Assembly (NCBI RefSeq): GCF_030530945.1
Contig: NZ_JAUMTZ010000002.1
Coordinates: forward strand, 80,153 to 121,661
DNA: 41,509 nt
Origin: Kocuria sp.
GTDB lineage: Bacteria > Actinomycetota > Actinomycetes > Actinomycetales > Micrococcaceae
Direction of reading: 5' to 3'
A model generated the notes under the pieces. It was given only the letters and a program-made list of their open reading frames with translations. It did not search any database and was not told the origin of the DNA. The stretch's first letter is position 1, and each line of letters begins with the position of its first letter. Made by a program: the position numbers and the translations under genes. This document shows positions 16,362 through 24,465 of the stretch, in pieces.

Positions 16362-18211
16362 CCGCCCAGAGCACCCACCACGAGAACCGGGCGCGAGCCA
16401 CGGCGGCGGGGACCGCGCCGTCGTCCGCACCGCGCCCCACCGCGGCCCCGGCACTGGACCCCGAGGACTCGCGCGCCCTGCAGCGGGACGTGCTCGCCAA
16501 GATGTTCTCCGAGTTCAGCCACGAGCGCATGCTCCACCCCGAGCCCTCGGGCGAGGGCTGGACCGTCGCGGACGCGGCGGGAACGCCGTGCTGGTACTTC
16601 GAGGCCACGCGCCACCCCCTCGAGCACTGGGAAGTGGACCCGGCGTCCGTGCGCCGGATCGCCCCGGACGGGACCGGCTCCGAGCCGGACGCGCAGCAGG
16701 CCGTCCTGGACCTGAAGGAGGCCCTGGGGCTCGACGACGCGGTGCTGCCCCTGTACCTGGAGGACCTCTCCGCAACCATGTTCTCCATGGCGCAGCGCCG
16801 TGCGGCCCCGGCCCCGAGCGCGGCCGAGCTCGCCCACGCGCAGCTGCCGGAGGTCGAGCGCTTCCTGGACCGCGGACACCCCGGCTTCGTGGCGAGCTCC
16901 GGGCGCGTGGGCATGGGCGCCGCCGAGCAGGAGGCGTGGGCGCCGGAGGCCGCGGCACCCACCCGGCTCACGTGGCTGGCCGTGCGGCGGTCCCTGTGCA
17001 CGGTGTCCCTCGGGGAGCACCTCACGGACCGCGAGCACATGGACCGTCACCTCACGGACGGCGAGCGCGAGCTGTTCCGTGACGCGGTGCGGGCCGCCGC
17101 GGAGGACCCGGACGAGTACACCGTGGTCCCGGTGCACCCGTGGCAGTGGGAGCACCGCATCCTGCCCGGAATGCTCCCGGACGTGCTGCGCCGGGACCTG
17201 GTGCTGGTGGGTCAGGGGGAGCACGAGTGGCGCGCCCAGCAGTCCCTGCGCACGTTCCTGGACGTGAGCGACCCGCGCCGGGACTACGCCAAGACCGCGA
17301 TGGGCGTGCACAGCATGGGGTTCCTGCGCGGGCTCTCCCCCCACTACATGGCCACGATGCCCGCGATCAGCGACTGGCTGCACGGGATCGTCCGGTCGGA
17401 CGAGCTGCTGGGTGAACGGGGCATCCGCGTGCTGCGCGAGCACGCCGCGGTGGGCTACACCGGGGACGCCCACCACCGCAGCGGGGTGGCCTCCGACCAC
17501 ACCAAGCAGCTCGCGGCCCTGTGGCGCGAGTCCCCGCTGGCCCTGCTGGAGCCGGGGGAGCACGCGGCGAGCCTGGCCGGTGTGCTGCACACCGATCGCT
17601 CCGGGTGCCCGCTGGTCGGCGCGTGGATCGAGCGCTCCGGGGTCTCGGCCACCGAGTGGGTCACCGCGCTGCTGAACGTCTACCTGGTGCCCGTGGCGCA
17701 CCTGCTGCTGTCCCAGGACACCGCCCTCATGCCCCACAGCGAGAACGTGATCCTGCGGCTGCGGGACGGTCTGCCCGTGGGTGCGTTCTGGAAGGACATC
17801 GGTGAGGAGGTCGCCGTTCTCAGCGACCGTCCCCTGCCCCGGGGCATGGAGCGCATCCGCGCCGTCACGGAACCGGAGGAGCGTGAGCTGTCCATCCACA
17901 CGGACGTCCTGGACGGCGTGCTGCGCCACCTCGCCGTGCTGCTGCACACCACGGGCGTGCTGGACGAGCGGGAGTTCTGGCGCCTCGCGGCCCGCGCGCT
18001 GGACGAGCACCGGCAGCGCTTCCCGCAGCACTGGCGTGAGCTGGACCTCTTCCGGGGGACCTTCGCCCACTCCTGCCTGAACCGGCTGCAGCTGCGCAAC
18101 CCCCAGAAGATGGTGGACCTCGCGGACCAGTCCTCCTCCCTGGTCTACGCCGGCCGCCTGGAGAACCCCCTGGCCTCGTTCCGCCCCGCACCCAGGGACG
18201 GCGCGCTGTGA
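16358..18211 (+). CDS. desD: NRPS-independent siderophore synthetase (IucA/IucC family, DesD type)
   Basis: A 617-residue ATP-dependent synthetase that would join and cyclise N-hydroxy-N-succinyl-cadaverine units. Landmarks match DesD: GHPGFVASSGRVGMG (about 170-184), PVHPWQWEHRI (about 258-268), SLRTFLDVSDPRRDYAKTAM with the phosphate-binding lysine (about 297-316) and SMGFLRGLSPHYM just after. The C-terminal FhuF-like helical region ends with KMVDLADQSSSL. The first 40 residues are an unconserved Ala/Pro/Thr-rich tail. A GGAGG site precedes the ATG. Type C (DesD-like) rather than aerobactin-type is inferred from these motifs and from the decarboxylase in the operon. The stop overlaps the next gene as GTGA. 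Confidence 0.93.
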   Translation: MTAQSTHHENRARATAAGTAPSSAPRPTAAPALDPEDSRALQRDVLAKMFSEFSHERMLHPEPSGEGWTVADAAGTPCWYFEATRHPLEHWEVDPASVRRIAPDGTGSEPDAQQAVLDLKEALGLDDAVLPLYLEDLSATMFSMAQRRAAPAPSAAELAHAQLPEVERFLDRGHPGFVASSGRVGMGAAEQEAWAPEAAAPTRLTWLAVRRSLCTVSLGEHLTDREHMDRHLTDGERELFRDAVRAAAEDPDEYTVVPVHPWQWEHRILPGMLPDVLRRDLVLVGQGEHEWRAQQSLRTFLDVSDPRRDYAKTAMGVHSMGFLRGLSPHYMATMPAISDWLHGIVRSDELLGERGIRVLREHAAVGYTGDAHHRSGVASDHTKQLAALWRESPLALLEPGEHAASLAGVLHTDRSGCPLVGAWIERSGVSATEWVTALLNVYLVPVAHLLLSQDTALMPHSENVILRLRDGLPVGAFWKDIGEEVAVLSDRPLPRGMERIRAVTEPEERELSIHTDVLDGVLRHLAVLLHTTGVLDEREFWRLAARALDEHRQRFPQHWRELDLFRGTFAHSCLNRLQLRNPQKMVDLADQSSSLVYAGRLENPLASFRPAPRDGAL

Positions 18212-21054
18212 CCACCGGGCCCGGATGGCGGCTGTTCCGCGACCCAGCGGGCGTCCCGCACGTGCAGGCGGAGAACCTCTCGGCGCTCGCTCACGGCCAC
18301 GGGTACGTCACCGGCCTGGACCGCGCGTGGTACGCGGAGGTGCTGCGCCGTCGGGCCGAGGCCCGATCCGCGGAGCTCGTGGGGCCGGAGGCGTTCGACG
18401 GGGACCAGCTGAGCCTGGCCGCGGACGTGGTGGGCACGGCGCGGCGGTGGTGGCAGGCGGCGTCGTCCGAGGACCGGGAGTTCCTCGCCGCCTACGCCCG
18501 CGGGATCAGCGCCGCCCTGGCCGAGGTGTGGGAGGGGACCCCAGAGGCGCGCGAGGCCGGTGTGGCGCACGAGCCCGTGCGCCCCTGGGACCCCTGGACC
18601 CCGCTGGCCGTCCACCTGGACGCGCACCTGCTCACGGGCAGCCTGCCGGAGCAGCTGTGGCGACGGCGCGTGCGTGCCCTCCTGGGCGAGGCGTGGCTCC
18701 CGGTCCTGGACGCCGAGTCCCCAGCGGCCGCGGGCTCCAACGCCTGGCTCGTGCCCGGGGAGCTGTCCGTCACGGGCTCCCCGCTGCTCGCGGCGGACCC
18801 GCACCGGCTCGTGGAGGAGTCCGGGCCCTACCAGCCGGTGTGCCTGTCCACCCCGCGGCTGCGCGTGCGCGGTCTCGCCCTCGTGGGCCTGCCCGGGGTG
18901 CCGCACTTCGGGCGCACCGAGTCCGCGGCCTGGGCCATCACGGCGGCCATGACGGTGACCGAGCGGGTCACGGAGGTCCCGGTCGAGAACCGGCACGGCA
19001 CCTGGGTGCTCACCCGCACCGGCGAGGCGCTGGAACGCCACCGGGCCGTGCTCCGGGCACGCGACGGCGTGGAGCGCACCTGCTCGGTGTGGCGCTGCGC
19101 GGCGGGCTTCGTGCTCCCGGGCGTCCCCGAGCACGAGGCGCTGCTCGACGCCGCCGCCCACGGCTCCACCGCGCGCGTCACCGTGGTGAGCCCGGCCCCC
19201 GTGGCCGATCCCGCCCGGGCGTTCGCCGCGTGCCGGGAGAGCCTCGAGGCGCGCACCGCGGACGACGTGGTGGCCGCGTTCTCCGGATGGGCGGTGCCGT
19301 GCGACGACCTGCTCGCCGCGGACGCCCACGGCGCGTGCCGCAACGCCGTGGCCGGAGCGTTCCTGGGCACCCCCGAGCCCCCGCGGGCCCTGGACGCGAT
19401 CACCGTGCGCGCCAACCAGCGCCCCACAGCCCCGGCCGCCTCGGCCTCCCGCCTGGCGTGCGCGTCCCCGCACCGGGCACGGCGCGCGGCGCAGCTGCTG
19501 GAGGAGGCCGTGGCCGCCCACGGCGTCGTGCGCCACGAGGACCTGCTGGCCGCCCAGCTGGACACCGCCGCACCCCACTGGCCCCCGCTGCTGCGGCGGC
19601 TGCTGGGCGAGGCGTCCTGCGAGCGGGAGTCCTCCGGGGCCGGCACCCCGGACGCACCCGACACGGCGCGGAACCCAGGGCGCACGGCTGCGGCAGACGC
19701 AGCACCCCCGGCCGTCTCCCCCGCGGCCGCGCGGGCGCGGGAGCACCTGCTCGCCTGGGACGGGAGCATGGCGGCGGACTCCACGGGTGCCTCCTGGTTC
19801 GCGGTGTGGCGCGAGGCCCTCGTGCGCGAGCTCGTGGCGCACACCGCGCTCCGCGCACTGGACGCTCCCACGGGCATGCCCACCGTGTGGGACCCCTTCC
19901 TGCACGGCGTGGGACGCGTGGGTCTCGCGGTCGAGAACGTGATCCGCTGCGGGCCGGCACTGGGCGTGGACGTGACCGGGTGCGCGCTGGCCGCCCTCGA
20001 CCGGGTGGCCGAGGAGCACCGCCTCGCGCTCCCGCCCAGCACCGGTCGCGACGAACCCGCCGCCCCGGTCTCGCCCCGGCCACGGCGGCACCGTGCCGAC
20101 TGGTCGGACGACGCCGCTGCACCGGACTGTGCCCCCGCCACCTCCCCCTCGGGTGAGCCCACCCTGCCCGCGTGGGGTGTGCTGCACGCGTTCACCCCGT
20201 GGCGCAGCGACCCCGCCATGACCCCCGCGGACCCCGTGCCCGTAGGTGGGGACACCGACTGCCTGCTCGCGGCGGGGACCCTGCCGGGCGTGGGTCCCGC
20301 GTGCCTGCGGGTGCCCGCGGCCAGGGTGCTGTGGGACCTGGCGGACCCGGCGGCGTCGTGGTGGATCACCCCGGACCCCGTGGCCCGCGGCGAGAGCACG
20401 GAGGCCCCGGTGCACCGGTGGGCACGGGGCGAGACCGACCAGGCGCTGCCGTGGGTTCCCGCCGGTGCCGTGGGTCCGCTGGGGCGGACACTCGACCTGG
20501 GGGCGCTGCAGCTGCCCGAGGGCGGCTCCGAACCCGCCACGAGGGCCGCGCTGCGCCCGGTGGATCCGCGGCCGGACGCCGCTCTGCTCCACGAGTGGGT
20601 CAGCGCCCCGCGCGCACGGTTCTGGGGCATGGGAGGGCTCGGGTCGGAGCAGGTGCGGGAGGTCTACGAGTACCTTGCTGCCTCCCCCACGCACCACGCG
20701 TGGATCGTGGAGGTGAATGGGGAGCCCACCGGCCTGTTCCAGACCTACGAGCCGCACGCGGACCCGGTGGGTGCCGCCTACCGCGTGGAACCCGGGGACC
20801 TCGGGATCCACGTGCTGCTCGCGCCGACGGGGCGTCCCCGGCGTGGGCTCACCGGTGCCCTGGGCCGCGCGGTCCTGGAGCAGGTGGCCCGCCACGGCAC
20901 CACCTGGCGGATCGTGGCCGAGCCGGACGTCTCCAACGACCGGGCACTGGAGCGGGCGGCCGCCACGGGGTTCGAGCTGGGCCCCGCCATCGAGCTGCCG
21001 GGCAAGACGGGGCGGCTGGCCTTCCTGACCTTGCCGCCCGCCCGGGGTTCCTGA
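18208..21054 (+). CDS. Fusion: penicillin-acylase-family Ntn hydrolase + GNAT domain, siderophore-associated
   Basis: A 948-residue protein. Residues 1-760 are a penicillin acylase/AHL acylase-type Ntn hydrolase; the chain begins with RDPAGVPHVQAENLSALAHG, and the autocatalytic Gly-Ser is in GSNAWLV, with Ser177 as the future N-terminal nucleophile of the beta subunit. A low-complexity Ala/Pro insertion lies at about 475-510. Residues 781-945 are a GNAT domain paralogous to the one in the preceding fusion gene. There is no signal peptide, unlike secreted penicillin acylases, so it should act in the cytoplasm. Separate penicillin-amidase and GNAT genes (desG/desH) have been reported beside desferrioxamine clusters and linked to aryl-desferrioxamines; this could be a fused form. 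Alternatives are siderophore hydrolysis for iron release or deacylation of an intermediate. Confidence 0.88.
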   Translation: MTTGPGWRLFRDPAGVPHVQAENLSALAHGHGYVTGLDRAWYAEVLRRRAEARSAELVGPEAFDGDQLSLAADVVGTARRWWQAASSEDREFLAAYARGISAALAEVWEGTPEAREAGVAHEPVRPWDPWTPLAVHLDAHLLTGSLPEQLWRRRVRALLGEAWLPVLDAESPAAAGSNAWLVPGELSVTGSPLLAADPHRLVEESGPYQPVCLSTPRLRVRGLALVGLPGVPHFGRTESAAWAITAAMTVTERVTEVPVENRHGTWVLTRTGEALERHRAVLRARDGVERTCSVWRCAAGFVLPGVPEHEALLDAAAHGSTARVTVVSPAPVADPARAFAACRESLEARTADDVVAAFSGWAVPCDDLLAADAHGACRNAVAGAFLGTPEPPRALDAITVRANQRPTAPAASASRLACASPHRARRAAQLLEEAVAAHGVVRHEDLLAAQLDTAAPHWPPLLRRLLGEASCERESSGAGTPDAPDTARNPGRTAAADAAPPAVSPAAARAREHLLAWDGSMAADSTGASWFAVWREALVRELVAHTALRALDAPTGMPTVWDPFLHGVGRVGLAVENVIRCGPALGVDVTGCALAALDRVAEEHRLALPPSTGRDEPAAPVSPRPRRHRADWSDDAAAPDCAPATSPSGEPTLPAWGVLHAFTPWRSDPAMTPADPVPVGGDTDCLLAAGTLPGVGPACLRVPAARVLWDLADPAASWWITPDPVARGESTEAPVHRWARGETDQALPWVPAGAVGPLGRTLDLGALQLPEGGSEPATRAALRPVDPRPDAALLHEWVSAPRARFWGMGGLGSEQVREVYEYLAASPTHHAWIVEVNGEPTGLFQTYEPHADPVGAAYRVEPGDLGIHVLLAPTGRPRRGLTGALGRAVLEQVARHGTTWRIVAEPDVSNDRALERAAATGFELGPAIELPGKTGRLAFLTLPPARGS

Positions 21055-21068
21055 CCCCACCAGCTACG

Positions 21069-21114
21069 ACGACGCCCCCGGTCCCCGACTCGTGTCGGTG
21101 ACCGGGGGCGTCGT
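21069..21114. terminator. Bidirectional hairpin between the siderophore operon and ettA
   Basis: A perfect 15-bp inverted repeat ACGACGCCCCCGGTC/GACCGGGGGCGTCGT, between convergent stops at 21054 and 21142. No U tract. It closes the siderophore operon on its right side. Confidence 0.8.
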
Positions 21115-21141
21115 GCGCTCCTGCCCGGAGAGGGAGGCCAC

Positions 21142-22824
21142 TCAGTCGCGGGTGAGGCGGCGGTGCGCCAGGCGGTGCGGGCGCGCGGCGTCCGCACCGA
21201 GACGCTCGACCTTGTTCTCCTCGTACGACTCGAAGTTGCCCTCGAACCAGTACCAGTTGTCCGGGTGCTCCTCGGTGCCCTCCCACGCGAGGATGTGGGT
21301 GGCCACGCGGTCCAGGAACCACCGGTCGTGGGAGACCACCACGGCGCAGCCCGGGAAGTCCAGCAGCGCGTTCTCCAGGGAGCCGAGGGTCTCCACGTCG
21401 AGGTCGTTGGTGGGCTCGTCCAGCAGCAGCAGGTTGCCGCCCTGCTTCAGGGTCAGCGCCAGGTTCAGGCGGTTGCGCTCACCACCGGAGAGCACCCCGG
21501 CCTTCTTCTGCTGGTCCGGGCCCTTGAAGCCGAACGCGGACACGTACGCGCGGGAGGGCATCTCCACCTTGCCCACGTTGATGTAGTCCAGCCCGTCCGA
21601 GACGACCTCCCAGAGGGTCTTCTCCGGGTCCAGGTTCTCGCGGTTCTGGTCCACGTAGGAGATCTGGACGGAGTCGCCCACCCTGAGCTCGCCGCCGTCC
21701 AGCTCCTCCAGGCCCACGATGGTCTTGAACAGCGTGGACTTGCCCACGCCGTTGGGACCGATCACGCCCACGATGCCGTTGCGCGGCAGCGAGAACGAGA
21801 GGCCGTCGATCAGGGAGCGGTCCCCGAAGCCCTTCTTCAGGTCGTTGGCCTCGATCACCTGGTTGCCCAGGCGCGGTCCCGGCGGGATCTGGATCTCCTC
21901 GAAGTCCAGCTTCCTGGTCTTCTCCGCCTCCGCGGCCATCTCCTCGTAGCGCGCCAGACGCGACTTGGACTTGGTCTGGCGGCCCTTGGCGTTGGAGCGC
22001 ACCCACTCGAGCTCGTCCTTCAACCGCTTGGCCTGCTTGGCGTCCTTCTTGCCCTGGACCTCCATGCGCTTGGCCTTGGTGTCCAGGTACGTGGAGTAGT
22101 TGCCCTCGTAGGGGTACAGCCGCCCACGGTCCACCTCGCAGATCCACTCCGCCACGTGGTCCAGGAAGTACCGGTCGTGGGTCACGGCCAGCACGGCGCC
22201 CGGGTAGCTCGCGAGGTGCTGCTCGAGCCACAGCACGGACTCGGCGTCCAGGTGGTTGGTGGGCTCGTCCAGCAGCAGCAGGTCCGGCTTCTCCAGCAGC
22301 AGCTTGCACAGCGCCACGCGGCGGCGCTCACCACCGGAGAGCACCTTCACATCGGCGTCCGGCGGGGGGCAGCGCAGTGCGTCCATGGCCTGCTCCAGCT
22401 GGGAGTCGAGGTCCCACGCGTTCGCCGCGTCGATCTCCTCCTGCAGCTTGCCCATCTCCTCCATGAGGGCATCGAAGTCCGCGTCCGGCTCGGCCATCTC
22501 CGCGGAGATCTCGTTGAAGCGGTCGAGCTTGGCCTTGATCTCGCCCACGCCCTCCTCCACGTTGCCGAGGACGGTCTTCTCCTCGTTCAGCGGCGGCTCC
22601 TGCAGCAGGATCCCCACCGAGTAGCCCGGGCTCAGGCGCGCCTCGCCGTTGGAGGGCTGGTCCAGCCCCGCCATGATCTTGAGGATGGTCGACTTTCCCG
22701 CGCCGTTGGGTCCCACGACGCCGATCTTGGCGCCCGGGAAGAACGACATGGTGACGTCGTCCAGGATGACCTTGTCGCCCACCTTCTTGCGGGCCTTGTT
22801 CATGGTGTAGATAAATTCCGCCAT
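21142..22824 (-). CDS. ettA: Energy-dependent translational throttle protein EttA (ABC-F ATPase)
   Basis: A 560-residue ABC-F protein with two ATP-binding cassettes and no membrane segment; EttA binds the ribosomal E site and gates entry into elongation according to ATP/ADP. Walker A motifs are GPNGAGKST (about 39-47) and GPNGVGKST (about 357-365), and LSGGE signatures occur in both halves. The charged interdomain linker (QGKKDAKQAKRLKDELEWVRS) is the P-site tRNA interaction motif region. The MAEFIYTM start is highly conserved in EttA, which fixes the ATG at 22824 although the frame is open to 22962. On the minus strand a TAGCCT hexamer ends seven bases before the ATG, so the mRNA may be leaderless. 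Homologous to M. tuberculosis Rv2477c. Confidence 0.95.
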   Translation of the reverse strand: MAEFIYTMNKARKKVGDKVILDDVTMSFFPGAKIGVVGPNGAGKSTILKIMAGLDQPSNGEARLSPGYSVGILLQEPPLNEEKTVLGNVEEGVGEIKAKLDRFNEISAEMAEPDADFDALMEEMGKLQEEIDAANAWDLDSQLEQAMDALRCPPPDADVKVLSGGERRRVALCKLLLEKPDLLLLDEPTNHLDAESVLWLEQHLASYPGAVLAVTHDRYFLDHVAEWICEVDRGRLYPYEGNYSTYLDTKAKRMEVQGKKDAKQAKRLKDELEWVRSNAKGRQTKSKSRLARYEEMAAEAEKTRKLDFEEIQIPPGPRLGNQVIEANDLKKGFGDRSLIDGLSFSLPRNGIVGVIGPNGVGKSTLFKTIVGLEELDGGELRVGDSVQISYVDQNRENLDPEKTLWEVVSDGLDYINVGKVEMPSRAYVSAFGFKGPDQQKKAGVLSGGERNRLNLALTLKQGGNLLLLDEPTNDLDVETLGSLENALLDFPGCAVVVSHDRWFLDRVATHILAWEGTEEHPDNWYWFEGNFESYEENKVERLGADAARPHRLAHRRLTRD

Positions 22825-22918
22825 GCCCTCCAGGCTACCGCCCCGCCGCCGGGCCGGGGGCCACACCAGAACCGTGAGACCAGCCGGGGTGAGACCACAC
22901 CAGGGGACGCCGCCGCGG

Positions 22919-22951
22919 CGGCGAGGACACCCCGGGCCGGGGCGTCCTCGC
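22919..22951 (-). terminator. Hairpin after the SSB-like gene
   Basis: GGCGAGGAC and GTCCTCGCC pair, with CCCC/GGGG continuing after one mismatch. It lies between the SSB-like stop (22983) and the ettA start (22824), both minus strand, and so probably separates their transcripts. Confidence 0.55.
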
Positions 22952-22982
22952 CCGGAGCCCACAGCCTGCGGGCCGTCGGCGC

Positions 22983-23678
22983 TCAGCGCGCGGCCGCGAC
23001 CGGCGCGCGGTCCTCGTCAAGCCGGACGGCGTCGTCCTCCTCGGCGGTATGCTCAGCGGCGTCCTGGGCGCGCTCGGCACCGGGACCCGTGTCCTGGCCG
23101 GTGCCGGTGAGGTTCCGGAAGGTGTCGTCGTCCCCGGCCACCGCGAGCACCGCCCCGGACTCCAGGTCCACGAAGCTCTCCTCCTCCAGCCCGAGCGCCT
23201 GGGAGCTGCGGTATCGCTGCTCGGAGGCTCCGCGCTCGACGCCGTTCCCCTCCCCCGCGCCCCGCTCGCCGTCCGAACTCGCGTCCCGGGCGCCGTCGCC
23301 GGCCTCCGCGCGCTGGGAGCGGCCGCCGGAGCGGGAGAAGTTGGCGGTGCCGAAGCTGAGGTCGTGACCCACCGCGGTGGCGTCCACCTGCACGACCGTG
23401 CGGGGCCCGGTCTCCGACTGCCACTCGTTGATGCCCAGCTTGCCGGTGACCACCACGGGGTGCCCGCAGCGCACGCTCGCCATGACGTGCATGGCAAGCG
23501 CCCGGAAGCACCGCACGGTGTACCAGTTGGTGGACGTGTCGTGCCACGAGTTGGTGGCGGCGTCGAACCGGCGGGTGGTGGTGGCCAGCCGGAACCGGGC
23601 GACCATCGTGCCGTCCTCGAACAGCCGGGACTCCGGATCCTTGCCCACGAATCCGCGGAGGGTGATGTGCTCGCTCAT
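22983..23678 (-). CDS. ssb: Single-stranded DNA-binding protein, divergent paralogue with acidic tail
   Basis: A 231-residue protein. Residues 1-110 form an SSB-type OB fold (ITLRGFVGKDPESRLF, then RFRLATTTRRFD, then NWYTVRCFRALAMHVMASVRCGHPVVVTGKL). The remaining 120 residues are Gly/Ser/Glu/Asp-rich and look disordered. The usual SSB acidic tip (DDDIPF-like) is absent; the chain ends APVAAAR. It is therefore more likely a second SSB, like M. tuberculosis Rv2478c, than the replicative SSB that sits with rpsF/rpsR. The start is the ATG at 23678, with AGGAG upstream. The 270 bp between this start and tRNA-Arg hold no gene; only a TACAGT -10-like box at 23928-23933 just ahead of the tRNA is worth noting. 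Confidence 0.9.
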   Translation of the reverse strand: MSEHITLRGFVGKDPESRLFEDGTMVARFRLATTTRRFDAATNSWHDTSTNWYTVRCFRALAMHVMASVRCGHPVVVTGKLGINEWQSETGPRTVVQVDATAVGHDLSFGTANFSRSGGRSQRAEAGDGARDASSDGERGAGEGNGVERGASEQRYRSSQALGLEEESFVDLESGAVLAVAGDDDTFRNLTGTGQDTGPGAERAQDAAEHTAEEDDAVRLDEDRAPVAAAR

Positions 23679-23948
23679 GAGGTGCTCCTGGTGTCTGCTC
23701 GCCCGGGAGGGTCACGGTCTGCGAATCCGCAGCCGGTCGCAACGGGCGAGGGATGGGCCCCGGTGCGGGGTGCTCCCACTGTGCTCTGCACGGGCCCCGG
23801 CCGCGCGGCAGGAAGCGGATCCGGGGAGGCCGAGGTGCGGGGCGGCGTCGTGCGCGTGCCTGGGGAGGGCGCACCGCACGGGAGACGCGCGGGACAGGGC
23901 CGCCGGGCGGTGGCACGGCGGCGTTGCTACAGTGGGTCCTCGTTGCCC

Positions 23949-24024
23949 GCCCCAGTAGCTCAGTGGATAGAGCAGGAGCCTTCTAATCTCTTGGTCGGGG
24001 GTTCGACTCCCTCCTGGGGCACCA
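23949..24024 (+). tRNA. tRNA-Arg (anticodon UCU) with encoded CCA
   Basis: The acceptor stem is GCCCCAG/CTGGGGC, the D stem GCTC/GAGC, the anticodon loop CTTCTAA (anticodon TCT) and the T loop TTCGACT. Discriminator A is followed by a genomic CCA (24022-24024). The anticodon stem GGAGC/TCTCT has a C-U mismatch at 31-39 and a G-U at 27-43. It decodes AGA/AGG, rare in this GC-rich genome. A TACAGT box lies 16 bp upstream. Confidence 0.93.
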
Positions 24025-24216
24025 CAGGACACCCGGTCAGCGCGGGCCGGCACCCGGCGCACTGCAATGGAACCGGGCGCCGGGGCGCACGCCGGTCGCA
24101 GGCGCCCGTGGCGTCACGGCAGGCGGTGCTCAGTACGCTTCGAAACGGCCGATCTGTGTGAGACTGCAGACACGAGGTCCCACCAGCCAACCGATCCCGA
24201 CACCAGGAGGAGAAGC

Positions 24217-24438
24217 ATGAGCAACCGGAACGAGCCGAACCCCCGGAAGGGCTACATGAGCCGCCGCACCGCGCTGATCGTGGCGAGCGTGGTCGCGCTC
24301 GTCATCGTGCTGTTCTTCGTGGTCATGAGCATCAGCACGCTCAGCACCACGCCCACGCCGGAGGACACGCCGCGCGATGCCACGGTGTCCCCCAGCACGA
24401 GTGCCTCGCCCCTGCCCTCGGCCTCCGAGCACTCCTAG
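24217..24438 (+). CDS. Small single-pass membrane protein, function unknown
   Basis: A 73-residue protein with a basic start (MSNRNEPNPRKGYMSRRT), one hydrophobic helix at about 19-41 (ALIVASVVALVIVLFFVVM), then a Ser/Thr/Pro-rich tail of about 30 residues likely outside the membrane. The helix has no cleavage motif, so it is more likely an anchor than a signal peptide. The ATG at 24217 has a strong AGGAGGAGA site five bases upstream, which supports expression. It converges with glnE, with 27 bp between stops. I recognise no family. Confidence 0.75.
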   Translation: MSNRNEPNPRKGYMSRRTALIVASVVALVIVLFFVVMSISTLSTTPTPEDTPRDATVSPSTSASPLPSASEHS

Positions 24439-24465
24439 TCCCGCGGGGCGCGCTGCCCGGCCCGC

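Noticed and set aside
18208..21054. Secreted beta-lactam acylase for antibiotic resistance
   Set aside because: No signal peptide, placement in an iron-regulated siderophore operon, and the GNAT fusion all argue against it.
18145..21060. A 971-codon minus-strand frame opposite the amidase-GNAT gene
   Set aside because: It has shadow composition with no motifs, and it would run against the operon and across its overlaps.
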